A stretch of 64,000 bases of DNA from Tritrichomonas musculus (Eukaryota > Parabasalia > Tritrichomonadida > Tritrichomonadidae): NCBI GenBank assembly GCA_039105265.1, contig JAPFFF010000027.1:1426001-1490000 (forward strand), given 5' to 3'. The notes under the pieces were generated by a model. That model did not search any database and had not been told where the DNA came from. It saw nothing but the letters and a program-made list of their open reading frames with translations. Of this stretch, positions 19,617 through 32,200 are shown in pieces. Numbering within the stretch: position 1 is the first letter of the stretch; every line of letters begins with the position of its first letter. A program made the translations under genes and the position numbers.

Positions 19617-20021
19617 GCGTTTACAAATAAATGTTTCGATGTGATTTATTTTGATGAGAAGATTTCAAAGCTTAAGCATTATACTAGTTTTTATTGTTAA
19701 GTTGTTTCTCATTTTTGTATTTTTATTAATAAAAATGTGGGATTTTAAAAAGAATTATACGCTTTTATAGAAAATTTTAAACGAAAGATGAAAACGCACT
19801 TATGTATTCTGTATAATTATATATTAAGTTGAATGCTTATATATTATGAGTACTTATCATTTTCACGATTTGCTTATGTTGAAACTATAAGTATTGATTT
19901 TTGGAGCTGAGAAATATTGGTGTCATAGTATGCAATCGATTTTAAATTGATAACACTAATAAATAAACGGTTTCTTTCATATTTTCAATATCTTAATTTT
20001 GAATCTTATAGAAAAAAAAAC
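19617..20021. other. Intergenic spacer
   Basis: About 400 bp of A+T-rich DNA. The only structure recognised is the initiator-like TCATATTTTCA at 19978-19988. An upstream ATG at 19947 is in frame with the WD40 gene, but the 25 codons it would add look like untranslated leader. Confidence 0.5.
19978..19988 (+). promoter_or_regulatory. Initiator-like element TCATATTTTCA of the WD40 gene
   Basis: This element lies downstream of the first in-frame ATG (19947) and 33 bases upstream of the next one (20022). If transcription starts here, the protein must begin at 20022. Confidence 0.45.
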
Positions 20022-22055
20022 ATGAAAACTAATTCAGGAACAACTGATTCACATACAGATTTTGAAGCAGCAACATTAACTTATGCTTTAATTCGAGAAA
20101 TCAATGAACCAATTGCAGAAGAATATAGAAAAAACGCTTTTCCTCATAAGCAAGCAAAAGAAAATTCGCAAACAATTTATTCATCACTTCCAAAAGATTT
20201 TTTCCCAAAATTAATTCAAAACAGCTTACCCAAAACCAGTTATCCTTCATTAATTCACAATTTTGGTAAATTCACACCTATAAGATCAAAAGTTCAAGAA
20301 CGACGTTCAAAATTAATATATGAGAGACTTAAACGAATAGTTTTAACTCATAGACTAGTTGGCCATACACGATCAGCACATTCATTACTCCTCGATCCAT
20401 TCGGAATTCTTTTTTTCACAGGATCTGAAGATACTAATATTAAATGCTGGCATATTCCATCATTTTCACTTGTATGCACTTTTAAAGGCCATGAAGATGC
20501 TATTTGTGGCCTTCAAATATCGCCAGATCGCAAACTTCTTGCCTCATTTGCAGGAAAAGATGACAAATTTGTTAGATTATGGTCCCTTGTTGATGGCGCT
20601 GCTGTTGCAGTTTTGCCCTGCTCAGAAGGTGGATTTATTACGTCAATAACATTCTCGCCATGCAATCGTTATCTTGCTATAGCCTCATCAAATGGAACAA
20701 TACGATTTATTCACATTACATCTCTTATACCAATTTTAGCACATGCACATTCTCGAATATCGCCTGATGGCAAAATACCAAATCAAGTCAATATTGGTCA
20801 ATTGCTTTTTGCAGATGGTGATTTTTCGCATTTCAACGAAGTTGATCCTCAAGCATTTATTAAGTCTCCCCCTCGATCAGAAAAAAATGTAACACTTAAA
20901 ACCCAAGTTAATTCAGTCAAATTTTCTCCTGGTGGCAATTTTGCAATTGCAGCTCTTGAAAATGGAAATGTAATAATTCTCAGTATGACCAGTACTCGCC
21001 GTTGGATTATTTCAGCATTTGAAAAAGATGCTGCTGATGGCGCAATCTTTCTCAAGAACAACTTCCATATGATTATTACCTGGTCACAGCGAGGTGGAGA
21101 GATTAAGACATGGAGTTTCAATGAAAATAAGATTAGGAATCTACATTCATTTACTGTCAGAGCTAATTCTAAAAGGTCCCATCTTGTTGCCCTTTCTGTT
21201 AGTTGTGATGAGAGTCTTCTTTTCGCTTGCACATCACAATCAATTTTTGCATGGAAGATTGATGATAATAAACCTCTTCGCCACAACGATGATAGTACCA
21301 CTCTAGCAGGATGCGTTGGTGTAGAAGCTCATCCGAAGCTTCCCACAGTTTTTATGGCAATTACTAAGAATCAAATTACTTTTTGGGATGCCTCAATTAA
21401 TTCACAGAAAGAATTGATTAATACACTTATTATTCCAGTCGAAACACCGAGAATTCACATGGCAATGTGGGCTCCTGATGGACTTTCAGTAATTGCTACA
21501 GATGCGGGTGGAAACACTGGCGGGGGCGTCTTTATTTTCAGAGTTGCTGAAGAACCTGAATGTAGAACTGTTCCACTGTTCTTTCCTTCTGATTTCACTC
21601 CTTCTGAATGGGTCCCAGAAAAAGGACAAATTGAAGAAGGAAATAGAATGCCAACTCATTTACAGCCCCGTACAACACTTGCAAACGCAGATCAAACGCT
21701 CTTTACAGAAAATTACAAGCCACTCGAACTGAATGAAAGTAGTATCGCTCTTAAGCAAATTTATCCTCCTTTCTTGAAATATTCTTGGCTAAGCGAAGAA
21801 TTGTGGCTTAGAAGACTTGATAAAAATGCAGGAATGAGCAACGAATCTCAGAATGTTAAAAAATCACCAGGCCGACCTGGCAGAAAACCAAAGAACCACC
21901 AAGATGATATTGGAAACAGTCTAAGCGGAAATATTGGTGATGATCTTGATTCTGACTCAGATGTTAGTGGAAAGGAGAGCGATTCTGATGATCGAAATGT
22001 ATCAGATAATGATTCTGATTCAATGTCCCGCAACAATCATTCAGATCAAGATTAA
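20022..22055 (+). CDS. BRWD/PHIP-like WD40-repeat protein with AT-hook and acidic tail
   Basis: The 677-residue protein has an N-terminal helical region (residues 1-100), then WD40 repeats. The first, LVGHTRSAHSLLLDPFGILF followed by FTGSEDTNIKCW, resembles the start of the propeller in BRWD1/PHIP (RLVGH..VYCV..D..G..I.TG.DD..VKIW). Further blades include FKGHEDAICGLQISPDRKLL and SITFSPCNRYLAIASSNGTI. Near residue 615 SPGRPGRKPKN is an AT-hook (GRP core), and the C terminus is a Ser/Asp acidic tail. Human homologues carry two bromodomains after the propeller; none is present here. A chromatin role is inferred. The start at 20022 is chosen over 19947 because of the initiator-like element between them. 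Confidence 0.8.
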   Translation: MKTNSGTTDSHTDFEAATLTYALIREINEPIAEEYRKNAFPHKQAKENSQTIYSSLPKDFFPKLIQNSLPKTSYPSLIHNFGKFTPIRSKVQERRSKLIYERLKRIVLTHRLVGHTRSAHSLLLDPFGILFFTGSEDTNIKCWHIPSFSLVCTFKGHEDAICGLQISPDRKLLASFAGKDDKFVRLWSLVDGAAVAVLPCSEGGFITSITFSPCNRYLAIASSNGTIRFIHITSLIPILAHAHSRISPDGKIPNQVNIGQLLFADGDFSHFNEVDPQAFIKSPPRSEKNVTLKTQVNSVKFSPGGNFAIAALENGNVIILSMTSTRRWIISAFEKDAADGAIFLKNNFHMIITWSQRGGEIKTWSFNENKIRNLHSFTVRANSKRSHLVALSVSCDESLLFACTSQSIFAWKIDDNKPLRHNDDSTTLAGCVGVEAHPKLPTVFMAITKNQITFWDASINSQKELINTLIIPVETPRIHMAMWAPDGLSVIATDAGGNTGGGVFIFRVAEEPECRTVPLFFPSDFTPSEWVPEKGQIEEGNRMPTHLQPRTTLANADQTLFTENYKPLELNESSIALKQIYPPFLKYSWLSEELWLRRLDKNAGMSNESQNVKKSPGRPGRKPKNHQDDIGNSLSGNIGDDLDSDSDVSGKESDSDDRNVSDNDSDSMSRNNHSDQD

Positions 22056-22225
22056 AATTTATAATGATTTTTTTTTACAATCCAAATGTATGCAATCTAT
22101 ATTATAGATTCTGTTTATATTCTTATTGTTTTTATTTAATTTGATTATTCAATAAATACTTTTTTTTCTTACTTTTTATTCTATTAGTTAAACATATATA
22201 CAAAAAGTGTATGATGATAGATGAT

Positions 22226-23389
22226 TTATTTATTTTCAAGAATACGATCAGCTAATTCAAGAGCTTTTTCAACAATTCCATCAATGTTGTAATATTTGAA
22301 TTCAGCAAGTCTACCAAGGAGATACAAATGGGGAACTTTGCTAGCAAGATCAACATATTTCTGATACATTTGAAGACTTTCTGGGTTAGCAACAGTATAA
22401 TATGGAATTTCACCTTCTTTTCCTTCATATTGTCGAGAATATTCTTTAACAATTGTTGTTTTATTTGGAACATCTTGGCCAGTAAGATATTTGAATTCAG
22501 TTATTCTTGTATAATCCTGATCAACTGTATAATTAACAACAGAATTTTGTTGGTAGAATGTAACATCATGCGTTTCAAATGCAAAATCAAGTGTACGGTA
22601 TGGAAGCATTCCATAGCAACGACCAAATAATTCATCTACTTGGCCAGTGAAGATAATAATACCATTGTAAGGCTTTCCTTCAAATTCAACCTTTGAGCCA
22701 TCTATCTTCAGAACTTTACGGCAATCAGTCTCATATCTAATTGTGATATTTGGATGGTCGGCTATATTTTGAGCAAGAGGTGTATATCCATTAAGTGGCA
22801 TACCTTGATATAGATCTTGGAAATAACCGTTATCTCTTGATATAAAAACTGGAACACGGCCTGTAACAGCAGGATCAATTTCGTTTGGCTTTTTGCCCCA
22901 TTGTTTCATTGTATATTTAAGAAAAACGTTTTCATATACAAATTCAGCTAGATCACGAATTTCTGGATCTTCGCTTTTTCTGAGTTCAAGAATTGGAACT
23001 TTTTTATTTAATCCAAATGTCTCGATAAGTTTCTTTTCAAGACGATCTGCCTTTTCTTTATCAAAAACAAGACGAAGAGAGTATAAGTTAAATGGAATTG
23101 GAATGAGTAAGCCATGGAGATCACCAACAACGCAATGGTGATAATGTCTCCATTCAGTGAAGCGCGATAAATATTGAAAAACACGTTTATTAGATGTATG
23201 GAAAATATGTGGACCATATTGGTGAATTAATATTCCATCTTTGTTTTCAACGTCATAACAATTACCAGCAATATGTGGATGTCTTTCAAGAATCAAAACT
23301 TTTTTGTTTCCTCTTTCTGCAAGTTCACGGGCAGCAGTAATTCCTGCAAAACCTGCACCAACAACAATGCAATCGTATTGATTAGACAT
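22226..23389 (-). CDS. glf: UDP-galactopyranose mutase, bacterial-type
   Basis: The 387-residue flavoenzyme converts UDP-galactopyranose to UDP-galactofuranose. It starts with the FAD-binding fold YDCIVVGAGFAGITAARELA and LILERHPHIAGNCYD, then the conserved GPHIFHTSN, TMKQWGKKPNEIDP, RVPVFISRDNGYFQD and the C-terminal LLGRLAEFKYYNIDG with the active-site Arg and Tyr positions. The length fits bacterial enzymes (370-400) and not the roughly 500-residue fungal/kinetoplastid type, so acquisition from a bacterium in the lineage's past is likely (inference). The presence of galactofuranose in surface glycans of this organism is suggested by the gene. No signal peptide; cytosolic. Confidence 0.96.
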   Translation of the reverse strand: MSNQYDCIVVGAGFAGITAARELAERGNKKVLILERHPHIAGNCYDVENKDGILIHQYGPHIFHTSNKRVFQYLSRFTEWRHYHHCVVGDLHGLLIPIPFNLYSLRLVFDKEKADRLEKKLIETFGLNKKVPILELRKSEDPEIRDLAEFVYENVFLKYTMKQWGKKPNEIDPAVTGRVPVFISRDNGYFQDLYQGMPLNGYTPLAQNIADHPNITIRYETDCRKVLKIDGSKVEFEGKPYNGIIIFTGQVDELFGRCYGMLPYRTLDFAFETHDVTFYQQNSVVNYTVDQDYTRITEFKYLTGQDVPNKTTIVKEYSRQYEGKEGEIPYYTVANPESLQMYQKYVDLASKVPHLYLLGRLAEFKYYNIDGIVEKALELADRILENK

Positions 23390-23894
23390 TAATAAATTAA
23401 CTACCTTAGAATTAACTCAATATATTCAAATAAACTTTAAATACTAACCATTTTCTCTTCAATTTTTCAATATTATGGCTGAAATTCAAATATTCAATTT
23501 TTATCTCATTTATATGTTTTTTTACATTTTCTAATCGAAATATCCATTTTTAATTTATATATATTATTATATTACTAATTAACAACATATTTTGAAAATT
23601 AAAAAAAAAAATTATTTCCTTAACATTAAGATAAAAAAGATTTGTTAAAAATAACTGAAAATTAAATTTTAAAATATATATAACTTCAACAATAAGATTT
23701 ATTTTGAGCCAATAATATGATTTATTGATTCAAGATGATAATTTAAAACAGTATATGAAATAAATTACAAAAAGAATTAATCATTTTTTCATCAACACAT
23801 TGATTAAAAAAAAATAGAAAGTAATATATAAAATCAAACAAATATTTAATTTTTATTATTAAAAATCAATAAAATTGAATTTACCGCATGAACA
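23390..23894. other. Intergenic spacer
   Basis: About 500 bp of A+T-rich DNA between the UDP-galactopyranose mutase start and the BspA-like gene's 3' end. Nothing recognised in it. Confidence 0.5.
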
Positions 23895-25721
23895 TTAATA
23901 GTAATTAATATCTTCTTTAATTATCTCAACATTAGAGCTAACTCCGACTGAGTTTCTATTCATTGAAGAAGGGATTGTTATATTTTTTAACGATGTACAC
24001 CCACTAAACACAGAATCGCCAATCGTTATTACTGATGAAGGAACGACAACTTCAATTAGCGACGAACAGCCATCAAAAGCAGACGATTCAATTGACACCA
24101 CAGAAGAAGGAATCTTAATTTCAATCAAAGAAGAGCAACCTTTGAAAGAACAGTAACCAATAGAAGTAACTGAAGAAGGAATCTGGAACTTTTTCAATGA
24201 CGAACATCTTCTGAATGTATAATCGTTAATTTTTTTAATTGGAGAAAGAATTTCAACTTTTTCCAATGACGTGCAACTGTTAAAAGCGCCTTTTTCAATT
24301 GATTTAACTGAGGCAGGAATTGTTATTTCAGTCAATGATACGCAATTAAAAAAAGCAAATTCTTTAATTACTTTAATTGATGGCTGAATTGTTATTTGCT
24401 TCAATGTGGAACATCCTTCAAAAGCTGACTCTTCAATAGAGACAACTGAAGAAGGAATTGTTATTTGTTTTAACGTTTTACAATCACGAAATAAAGATGG
24501 TTCAATAGTAATTCCTGGCTGGCTTAGTAAAAGCAAAACGATTTCGAAATTATCATATTTAACAGCCACTTTTAATGGCGAAACGTTATTTATAAAAAAA
24601 TGTCAAAAAAAAAATTTGATAAAAAAAATTTTTTTTTTTGAAATTGTTTTTGATTTCAAATTTACTTTCTTTGAATTCAAAAGAAGTTTTACAAGTGTAA
24701 TATAATTGTATTTACAAAGGTAATAAACAATGTGCTGCTCAGTTATGTCAGATGGAAAGAGAGGATAATTATAATAACGAAAAATGCATTCATCTAAATT
24801 TTTCGGTTTTTTTCTCATTAAGTTGTTTAGAATATAACTTGCTATTTCATTATGATAGCATTTAACTGCTTCTTCATAACACTCTATATAAGACTTATCT
24901 TCAGGAACAACAAGGCTTTCTTCAAGAAGGTGAATTATTTCAGCTTTATTTGAATGAATTGAATAGAGCCACAATGACGATGGCAAATTTTCAATATCAC
25001 TCAATTTTAAAAACTGGAAAATTTGATAGGATCCAAAAAAAGCTGCATATTCAATTAACGTTGGCATTTTGCCAATCAAAAAGGAGTTTGTCTCAAAAAT
25101 TGAGGGAGTAATGACCTTCGAAAGTGACACGTTTGACTGGTCTACATAATCAATGAAATCGTCAATGGCGTCATTACGAATCATTTGGCAAATAAGTGAT
25201 TCATTCTCTCCAATTTCTCGAACTTTCTTAAAATCGAAATTTTTCTTTGGAATAATTTTGAATAGTTTATTTTCTATCGTCTTTTTCTCTTGAGGATTCA
25301 GAAAATTTTTGATTTCTGGATAAAAATAAAGACGACTTTCAAAGTTGTCAATATATTTTAAGATTGTTTCATCAATCGTGATAATATTACTTGTGAAAAG
25401 AAATAAAAGTATTCGTTTGTTCCTCTGAAAAATTTGAAAAAGTTCTAAATTTGAAAAGGTCTGTTTGATATTTGATACAAAATAAAGTAGAATTTTCTCA
25501 ATCCTGTCAAAAAAATCAGCGCATCGGTGATGGTCATTTGCTACGTTTATTAGTAGGTTAAAAAAGTTTTTTAATTCTTCTCGACTTTCTCCGATTTTTA
25601 AAGATTCTATATTATCAAATAAATTTAAGAAACCACTGTTATTATCGCTCTCAATATCAAAATAGCTTAATAGCATTTCAGAGAATTCCTTCATTTCATT
25701 TATGTAGTTTGAAACCTCCAT
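23895..25721 (-). pseudogene. BspA-like leucine-rich-repeat protein with N-terminal ankyrin-type region, interrupted by an in-frame stop
   Basis: One continuous frame of 609 codons is cut once, by TGA at 24603-24605, between runs of T and A. The first 372 codons encode the helical region usual before ankyrin repeats in trichomonad proteins (MPTLIEYAAFFGSYQIFQFL; NYITLVKLLLNSKKVNLKS). After the stop the frame resumes with INNVSPLKVAVKYDNFEIVL, a normal ankyrin continuation, then about seven 23-residue LRR_5/BspA repeats (ITIPSSVVSIEESAFEGCSS pattern). Such families are greatly expanded in Trichomonas and are proposed surface or host-contact proteins. The stop lies in homopolymer DNA, so a sequencing slip or a recent mutation are both possible. 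There is no canonical trichomonad intron end (ACTAACACACAG) at the site. Confidence 0.8.
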
Positions 25722-26261
25722 TCGAAATATAAAAAACTAAAAAAAATTTGAATAGATATTATTTTTAAACGTCTTTTTTATTTCCTATTTATTTATCTTG
25801 AAATGTTAACATTATCTAGATTTTAATTTATAGAATTAAAATAATTAGCAGACTTTAAAATATAAAAATCAATTCAAACTTCTTTATATATGTATAAAAA
25901 TTAATAATAGATTATAGATGTTTAAAAATCTTCATTTTTTGGAGAAATTTAAAAAAAGAAAAGAAATATATAAAGAGCCAAATGAAAAAATTGAGGTCAT
26001 ATTAAAAGTTATTACACTATCAAATATAATTATTTCATCAATACGACTAATAATAACAACAATCAACAAAAATAAAGGATGTATATAGACCATTTATTCC
26101 ATAAAACTGATCTGATATATCAAATATGAAATTTATTAAATATATTTAAGTAAAATTGAAGAGAATGATCCTTCTTTGCCGTTTAGTATTTTTTATAAAA
26201 AATAAAATTTTACGATATCTCAAATTTCACTTTTTTCAGAAAACGTTTTTAATAAAATTTT
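25722..26261. other. Intergenic spacer, divergent gene pair
   Basis: About 540 bp of A+T-rich DNA between the BspA-like gene and the dynein gene, containing both promoters. Only the initiator-like element at 26227-26238 was recognised. Confidence 0.5.
26227..26238 (+). promoter_or_regulatory. Initiator-like element TCACTTTTTTCA of the dynein gene
   Basis: TCACTTTTTTCA lies 23-35 bases upstream of the dynein ATG and matches the TCA(Y)TTT..TCA pattern found before other genes in the window. Confidence 0.45.
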
Positions 26262-29200
26262 ATGGATCTTATTCGTTCTTTTCTTGAAGATGAAAAATCT
26301 CGCTATATTGGAGGGCGTGTAATTTCGTCTTTTAAACTTACTCAGGAACGATGGGAGACCATGCTTAAAGAAGATGAAAGTCGAAATTATTTTGGTCAAT
26401 TTTTAAAAGATCCAAACAACAGAAGATTATTTTTCTCGCTTAATTCGAAAAATTTATTATCTGCATCACCAAAAACTTTTACAAAAGGGAAAAAAGCACT
26501 TTCAGTTTATAAATTAAAAGCAGTAAACTCGGAAGATACTCAAGAATTTATTCGATCTTTAGCTTTTGTCGAAATACCGAAGAATCCAATTGGATGCATT
26601 CATTCAATGCTCGATAGCGTTTACGGCCCGTTATCTAAAAGCGAAAATAATGTTTCTCGATTTTCAAAACCAGTTGCAAACGATATTTTAACAACAATGA
26701 GCGATTTGACAGGCGAAATGTATCTTCTTTTAGGAAAAAGCCAAGGAATGACAGTTTTATCAATTCCACCTCAAGAGCTTCTTCAATCGGAAGAAGCTCC
26801 ATCAAGAATTCATGCTTTCGAATCAATAGTTATACAATGGATATCACAAATTCAAAAATTAGTTGATTGTGAACTTCCAGAAAATTACGATTTAACACCA
26901 ATCGATGAAGTAAAATATTGGAAAAAGCGTCGACAAAATTTCGAATTTCTTGATAAACAATTAAAAATGGACGAAGTTGTACAGGTTTTAGATGGTTTAG
27001 AATTTAAATCGCAACCATTCTATGATCAATTTAAAACAGCAATTGACAAAGTAACGCAAAATTTAGAATTATCAATTGAAACTGAACGTTCTTTGCAGCC
27101 ATTAAACTCCTACATTGAACAAATCGACACAGTAGGATCAGATATGGAAGGACTAATGGAAATGTTCCAACCAGTTTTTTATATTTTATATTTAATGTAC
27201 ACCAAAACAACATGGTATCATTCACCTCGTAATATCTGCTCTTTACTTCGCCGAGTTACAGATTTTTTTACAGTTCAATTTGCAAGCGCAATTGATGGCT
27301 CATCACTTGTTAATGGCGATCCATCAGACTCAATGGAGCATCTTCTTCACTCCCAAGCCCAACTCGAAAAATTCAATTCAGCATATGTTGATTTTAAGGA
27401 GCGAATAATGTCTCAAGAGGGCTCATCTTCATTTACTCTCAACAACCAAATAGTTATGCCCAGTTTTCTTGATCTTTGCGATCGTTTAGAGAAACTCAAG
27501 CCAGTAATTATGACCGTTATAGAATATAACCGTTTTGATAAGACCGAAGTCGGCGGACTTCACGGCCACATTCTCTCTCCCAAATTTGCTGATGTTTTGA
27601 ATGATTTCCACGATATTGAAGGCAAATTGACTGGCTTAGAGATGGATTTATTAAAGATTCCTCAAGCGCAATTTACTGAATTGATCAATGAATTGAATGA
27701 TGAATTTTTGAACCTTGATATTCGAGCAGTAGCCATTGCTATATGGGCCATTAAAGATGTTTCATCCATTGTTTCACTAGGACAAGTTTTAAGTGGTCTA
27801 AACGCATTATTACGAAGACCATTTTTCATGGAAACATTTCGACAACAATACACAATGGTTGTTGATTTATTTAACAGAGATGTTGATTTGATTTCATTGA
27901 CATTTCGGCAAGAAAAAGCGAATCCGCCTCTCTTAGAAGGAGTTCCGCAAACGACATCTCGTTTCATTTGGTGTCACGGACTCATCATGCGATTACAGAC
28001 ACTTGAAGACACGCTAAGAAACACGATTCCAGAGATTTTTTCGGATCCATCGATGAAAGACTCGCTCGAACACATGTATGAAGTCAAAGCGTCGATTGAG
28101 AAGACAATGGAAAAGAAGATTGATGAATGGGCTTCTTCAATTTCGTCTGATTATAAAGAAAAACTTAAAACAAGTCTTCTTATTCGTGATGAAAACACAC
28201 GTTTGCTTTCATTGAATTTTGATCCTGAATTATTGACACTTTTACGAGAAGTTAAATTCTTAGAGAATCACATTAAAGATCAAATTCCTGAAGTTGCTAA
28301 AGAAATTTATACAAATAACATCGTGTACAATGAATATATTCACATGCTTCAAGTTTTAATCGAGAGATATAATCATCCTTTGTCAACAATCGTTGATGTT
28401 GAACGTCCAATGTTTCAGCGTCATATTGACGCAGTTGATGAAATCCTTGAAGATGGAATCTCAAAATTAACTTGGGAAAGTGAAGAAACAAATTCATTTT
28501 TAACTAACGCTGTTGCTGAAGTAACTAAATTCAGTGAACTTCATAATAAATCAACTTCAAATATTTCCACAATTAAGAATAAAATTGAAAGTTGGAAAAG
28601 TCCAGGACTTTTTTCACGTCAAGATGTTAAAAAGTCACTTGATCAGAATGAAGTAAATAATACATTAAACACAAGAATTGCATTAATTACAACTCAATGT
28701 GCAGAAATTGAAGATCTTGTTAATTCTTCAGTTACAGCATTGACTGATGATCCTGATTCACAAGAAACAAAACAATATCTCGATTACATCATGTCTATTG
28801 TTGAAGAAGGATTCAAGAATAATATTATGTTTTCATTTAACCAACTTTTGAAAGATTTGAAACCTGGATCACAGCCTGAATCAAGAAATCATGCAGCTGT
28901 GCCTTTAATAACAACGCATCTTGAATTAAATGAGAATTATGTTTCTTTCTCTCCTCCTTTAATGGAAGGTGAACAAAATTTATATCAAACATTCCAAGAT
29001 TGGTGCACGCGAACCTTAGAATTATGCAAACTGATTCCTGTTTTTTATGAAGGACAATCTGAACTTTACTCGGAGATATCAAATGATAAAGATGTTACAG
29101 ACGCAGTTCATCAAATTTTAGAAGCTGTTGAAACAATGGCCAAAGAATGCATTAAATATAAAGAAGACAACTTTGAGAAGTATTCAACGGTTTGGACTCA

Positions 29201-32200
29201 ATCACAAGAGACTTTTATTGAGGAATTCTTAAAGACTGGCGGAGGACTAGGTGAACCAGACAAACTTACAGGTGAACGGAAACCTTTACCGCCAAGTTTA
29301 GAAGACTTTGGTAAACAAATTGCATCTTATCGAAATGATCAAAATGCGATTCGATTAATTCAAGATTCGCATTCGTTTGGATGGCTTCGTGTTGATTGTC
29401 GACCATTGAAACAATCGCTCGATTTGAACCTTGGTAAATGGGTTTATTTATTCACGCACTATTTGAATGATGACATGGTAAAGAAACTTGATGAATTCCA
29501 ACAATTTTTAAAGGATGCAAATACAGGCTTATCTGTTAAAGTTAAAAAAGGCGACATTGATCAACTTGTTGCAGTTTTAGAAGCAATGCTTTTAATTAGA
29601 ACAAAAGCACCCATTTATGAGAAATTATTTGATAATTTAAGAGCAACTGTTGCTTTGCTTAAACAATATGGCTTCACTGTAACTGATTCATTAATGGAGA
29701 AAATTGATGAAGGCCCTGAACAATGGCAAGAATTAAAGAATAATTGGAGCAATGTTCAAGATAAAGTTGCACCTTTACAACAAGAAGAAACAGCAAGTCT
29801 TCGAGCAAAAGTCGAAGAATTCCTTGAAGAACTTGTTCAAATGAAAGAAGAATTCATGAAGCAAGACTTTTATAAATGGGAAGTTAAATATGAAGGTGCT
29901 CGTGAATTAATCGAAGAATGGGAAGATAAAGTTGGAAAAGTTAACGATGATGCTTTAGAAATTCAAGCAAATGGAGAACTTCTTGAATTTACAGTTACAC
30001 CATTTAAGAACCTTTATCAAATGAAAGCTGATTTAGTTTTATTAACAAATGTTTGGGAAATGGAACATGAAATCGAAACCAATTTAAATAAATGGAAAGA
30101 TACACTTTGGGCTGAAATAGATGTTGCTGTTTTATCCAATGAATGCGAAAACTACTTAAAAACAATCAGAAAAGTTGAAAAAAGAGCTAAAGAATGGGGT
30201 GTTTATTCTGGTTTAGATGCCTTTATTAAATCAGTGTCATCAGCATTGCCGATTCTTGATCAACTTCATAATGAAAAGTTAAGAGATAGACATTGGAGTC
30301 AATTAGAAAAAGTGACAGGTGTTAATTTCCGAGATCAAGCTGATATTAAACTTAAAGATATGCTTGATAAGAACTTAATGAAGTATTCTGAAGATATTAC
30401 TGAAATTGTTGATGGTGCTAACAATGAAGTTCGTATGGAAACACAATTAAATGACTTAGAAAAAACTTGGAAAGACATGGAATTTCAATATAAAGAAATG
30501 CCTGAATTCCCAGAACTTGAAATTTTACATGCACCTGAAGAACTTGTTCAAACACTTGAAGAAAATCAAGTTGCTGTTGTTAATTATCTTTCATCGAAGA
30601 ATATTTCGTACTTTAGAGTTGTTTTAACTGAATGGCAAACTAAATTAATGAATGTTGATCGTGTCTTGAATGTTTGGCTTGAAGTTCAATCTCATTGGAC
30701 TCACTTAAGACCAATTTTCATTGGTTCTGAAGATATTCGTCAACAATTACCAAAACAATCAGAATCATTTGAAAAAATTGATGAAGAAATGAACAAGTTT
30801 ATTCAAGAACAAAAGAAAGAATTAAATGTCATTAAAACTTGTAATCAGCCAGATATTCAAAAGTTTTTAGAAACTCAACTTCGTGAATTAATCATTGTTG
30901 AGAAATCGTTGAATGAATATCTTGAAACTAAAAGAATGGCATTTCCACGTTTCTATTTTGTATCATCAAATGATTTACTTGATATTTTATCTAAAGGACG
31001 AAATCCTAAAGACATTGAACAACATTTTGGAAAAGTTTTTGACAACTTAGTTAAAGTTCAATGGACAGGTCCAAACACATGCAAAGCAATGATTTCAAGG
31101 GAGAATGAAATCGTTGAATTTGATGAAGAAATAGAATTAAAAGGAGCAGTTGAAAATTGGCTTCAAAAATTATTAGATACAGCATGCGAAACATTAAAAC
31201 ATCGATTAAATGATGCCATTTCATCTTCTTATGATACGAATCAAAGACCGAAATGGATTGTTAAGAATTATGCGCAGATTGGATTAACAGCAGTTTGCAT
31301 TCAATGGAATAAAGAAGTTAATGCTGCTTTTAAACAGTTAGAAGAAGGTATTGAGAATGCAATGAGAGATTACAACATCAAACAAAACCAACAACTTGGC
31401 GGTTTAATTGAATTGATTAGAAGTGGAAAATTAAGTTCACTCGATAGAAAGAAAGTTACTGTTATTTGTCAAACAGATGCACATAATCGTGATGTTGTCT
31501 TTCGATTAAATCATAATCATGAAGAAACTCATGAATGCTTCGAATGGCAATCACAATTACGTTTCTCTTGGAGAAGTTCTGAACGAGATTGCTTCATTAA
31601 CATCATTGATGCTGAATTTCGTTATCAATATGAATATTTAGGAAGTCCATCACGTCTCGTTGTCACACCTTTGACTGATCGTTGTTACATCACACTGACA
31701 CAGTCATTAAGAAGAATTATGGGCGGTGCTCCTGCTGGTCCTGCAGGAACAGGCAAGACTGAAACAGTCAAAGATCTTGCACGTGCAATGGGACAAGTTT
31801 GTTTTGTTTTTAATTGTTCTGAACAAATGGATCATGAATCACTTGCCAATACTTTTAAAGGTTTGTCACAAGCAGGAGCTTGGGGATGCTTCGATGAATT
31901 TAATCGAATTGCAGCTCGTGTTTTATCCGTCGTTTCAATTCAAGTTAAATCAATTTTGGATGCTCTTCGTGCTGATTTGACTGAATTTAAGTTCTGTGGA
32001 GGTGAATTGATTAAATTACGGAAAACTTGTGGAATGTTTATCACTATGAATCCTGGTTATTTAGGTCGTACTGAACTTCCTGAGAATATTAAAGCGCTTT
32101 TTAGATCTGTTTCAATGTGTGTTCCTGATTTCCAAATCATTTGTGAAATCATGTTGATGGCTGAAGGTTTTAAGACTGCTTCTTTATTGACCAAAAAGTT

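Noticed and set aside
19947-20021. Upstream in-frame ATG for the WD40 protein
   Set aside because: An initiator-like element lies downstream of it, and the added residues look like leader sequence.
24560-24660. Intron between the two parts of the BspA-like gene
   Set aside because: The trichomonad 3' intron signature ACTAACACACAG is absent, and both parts are already in the same frame.
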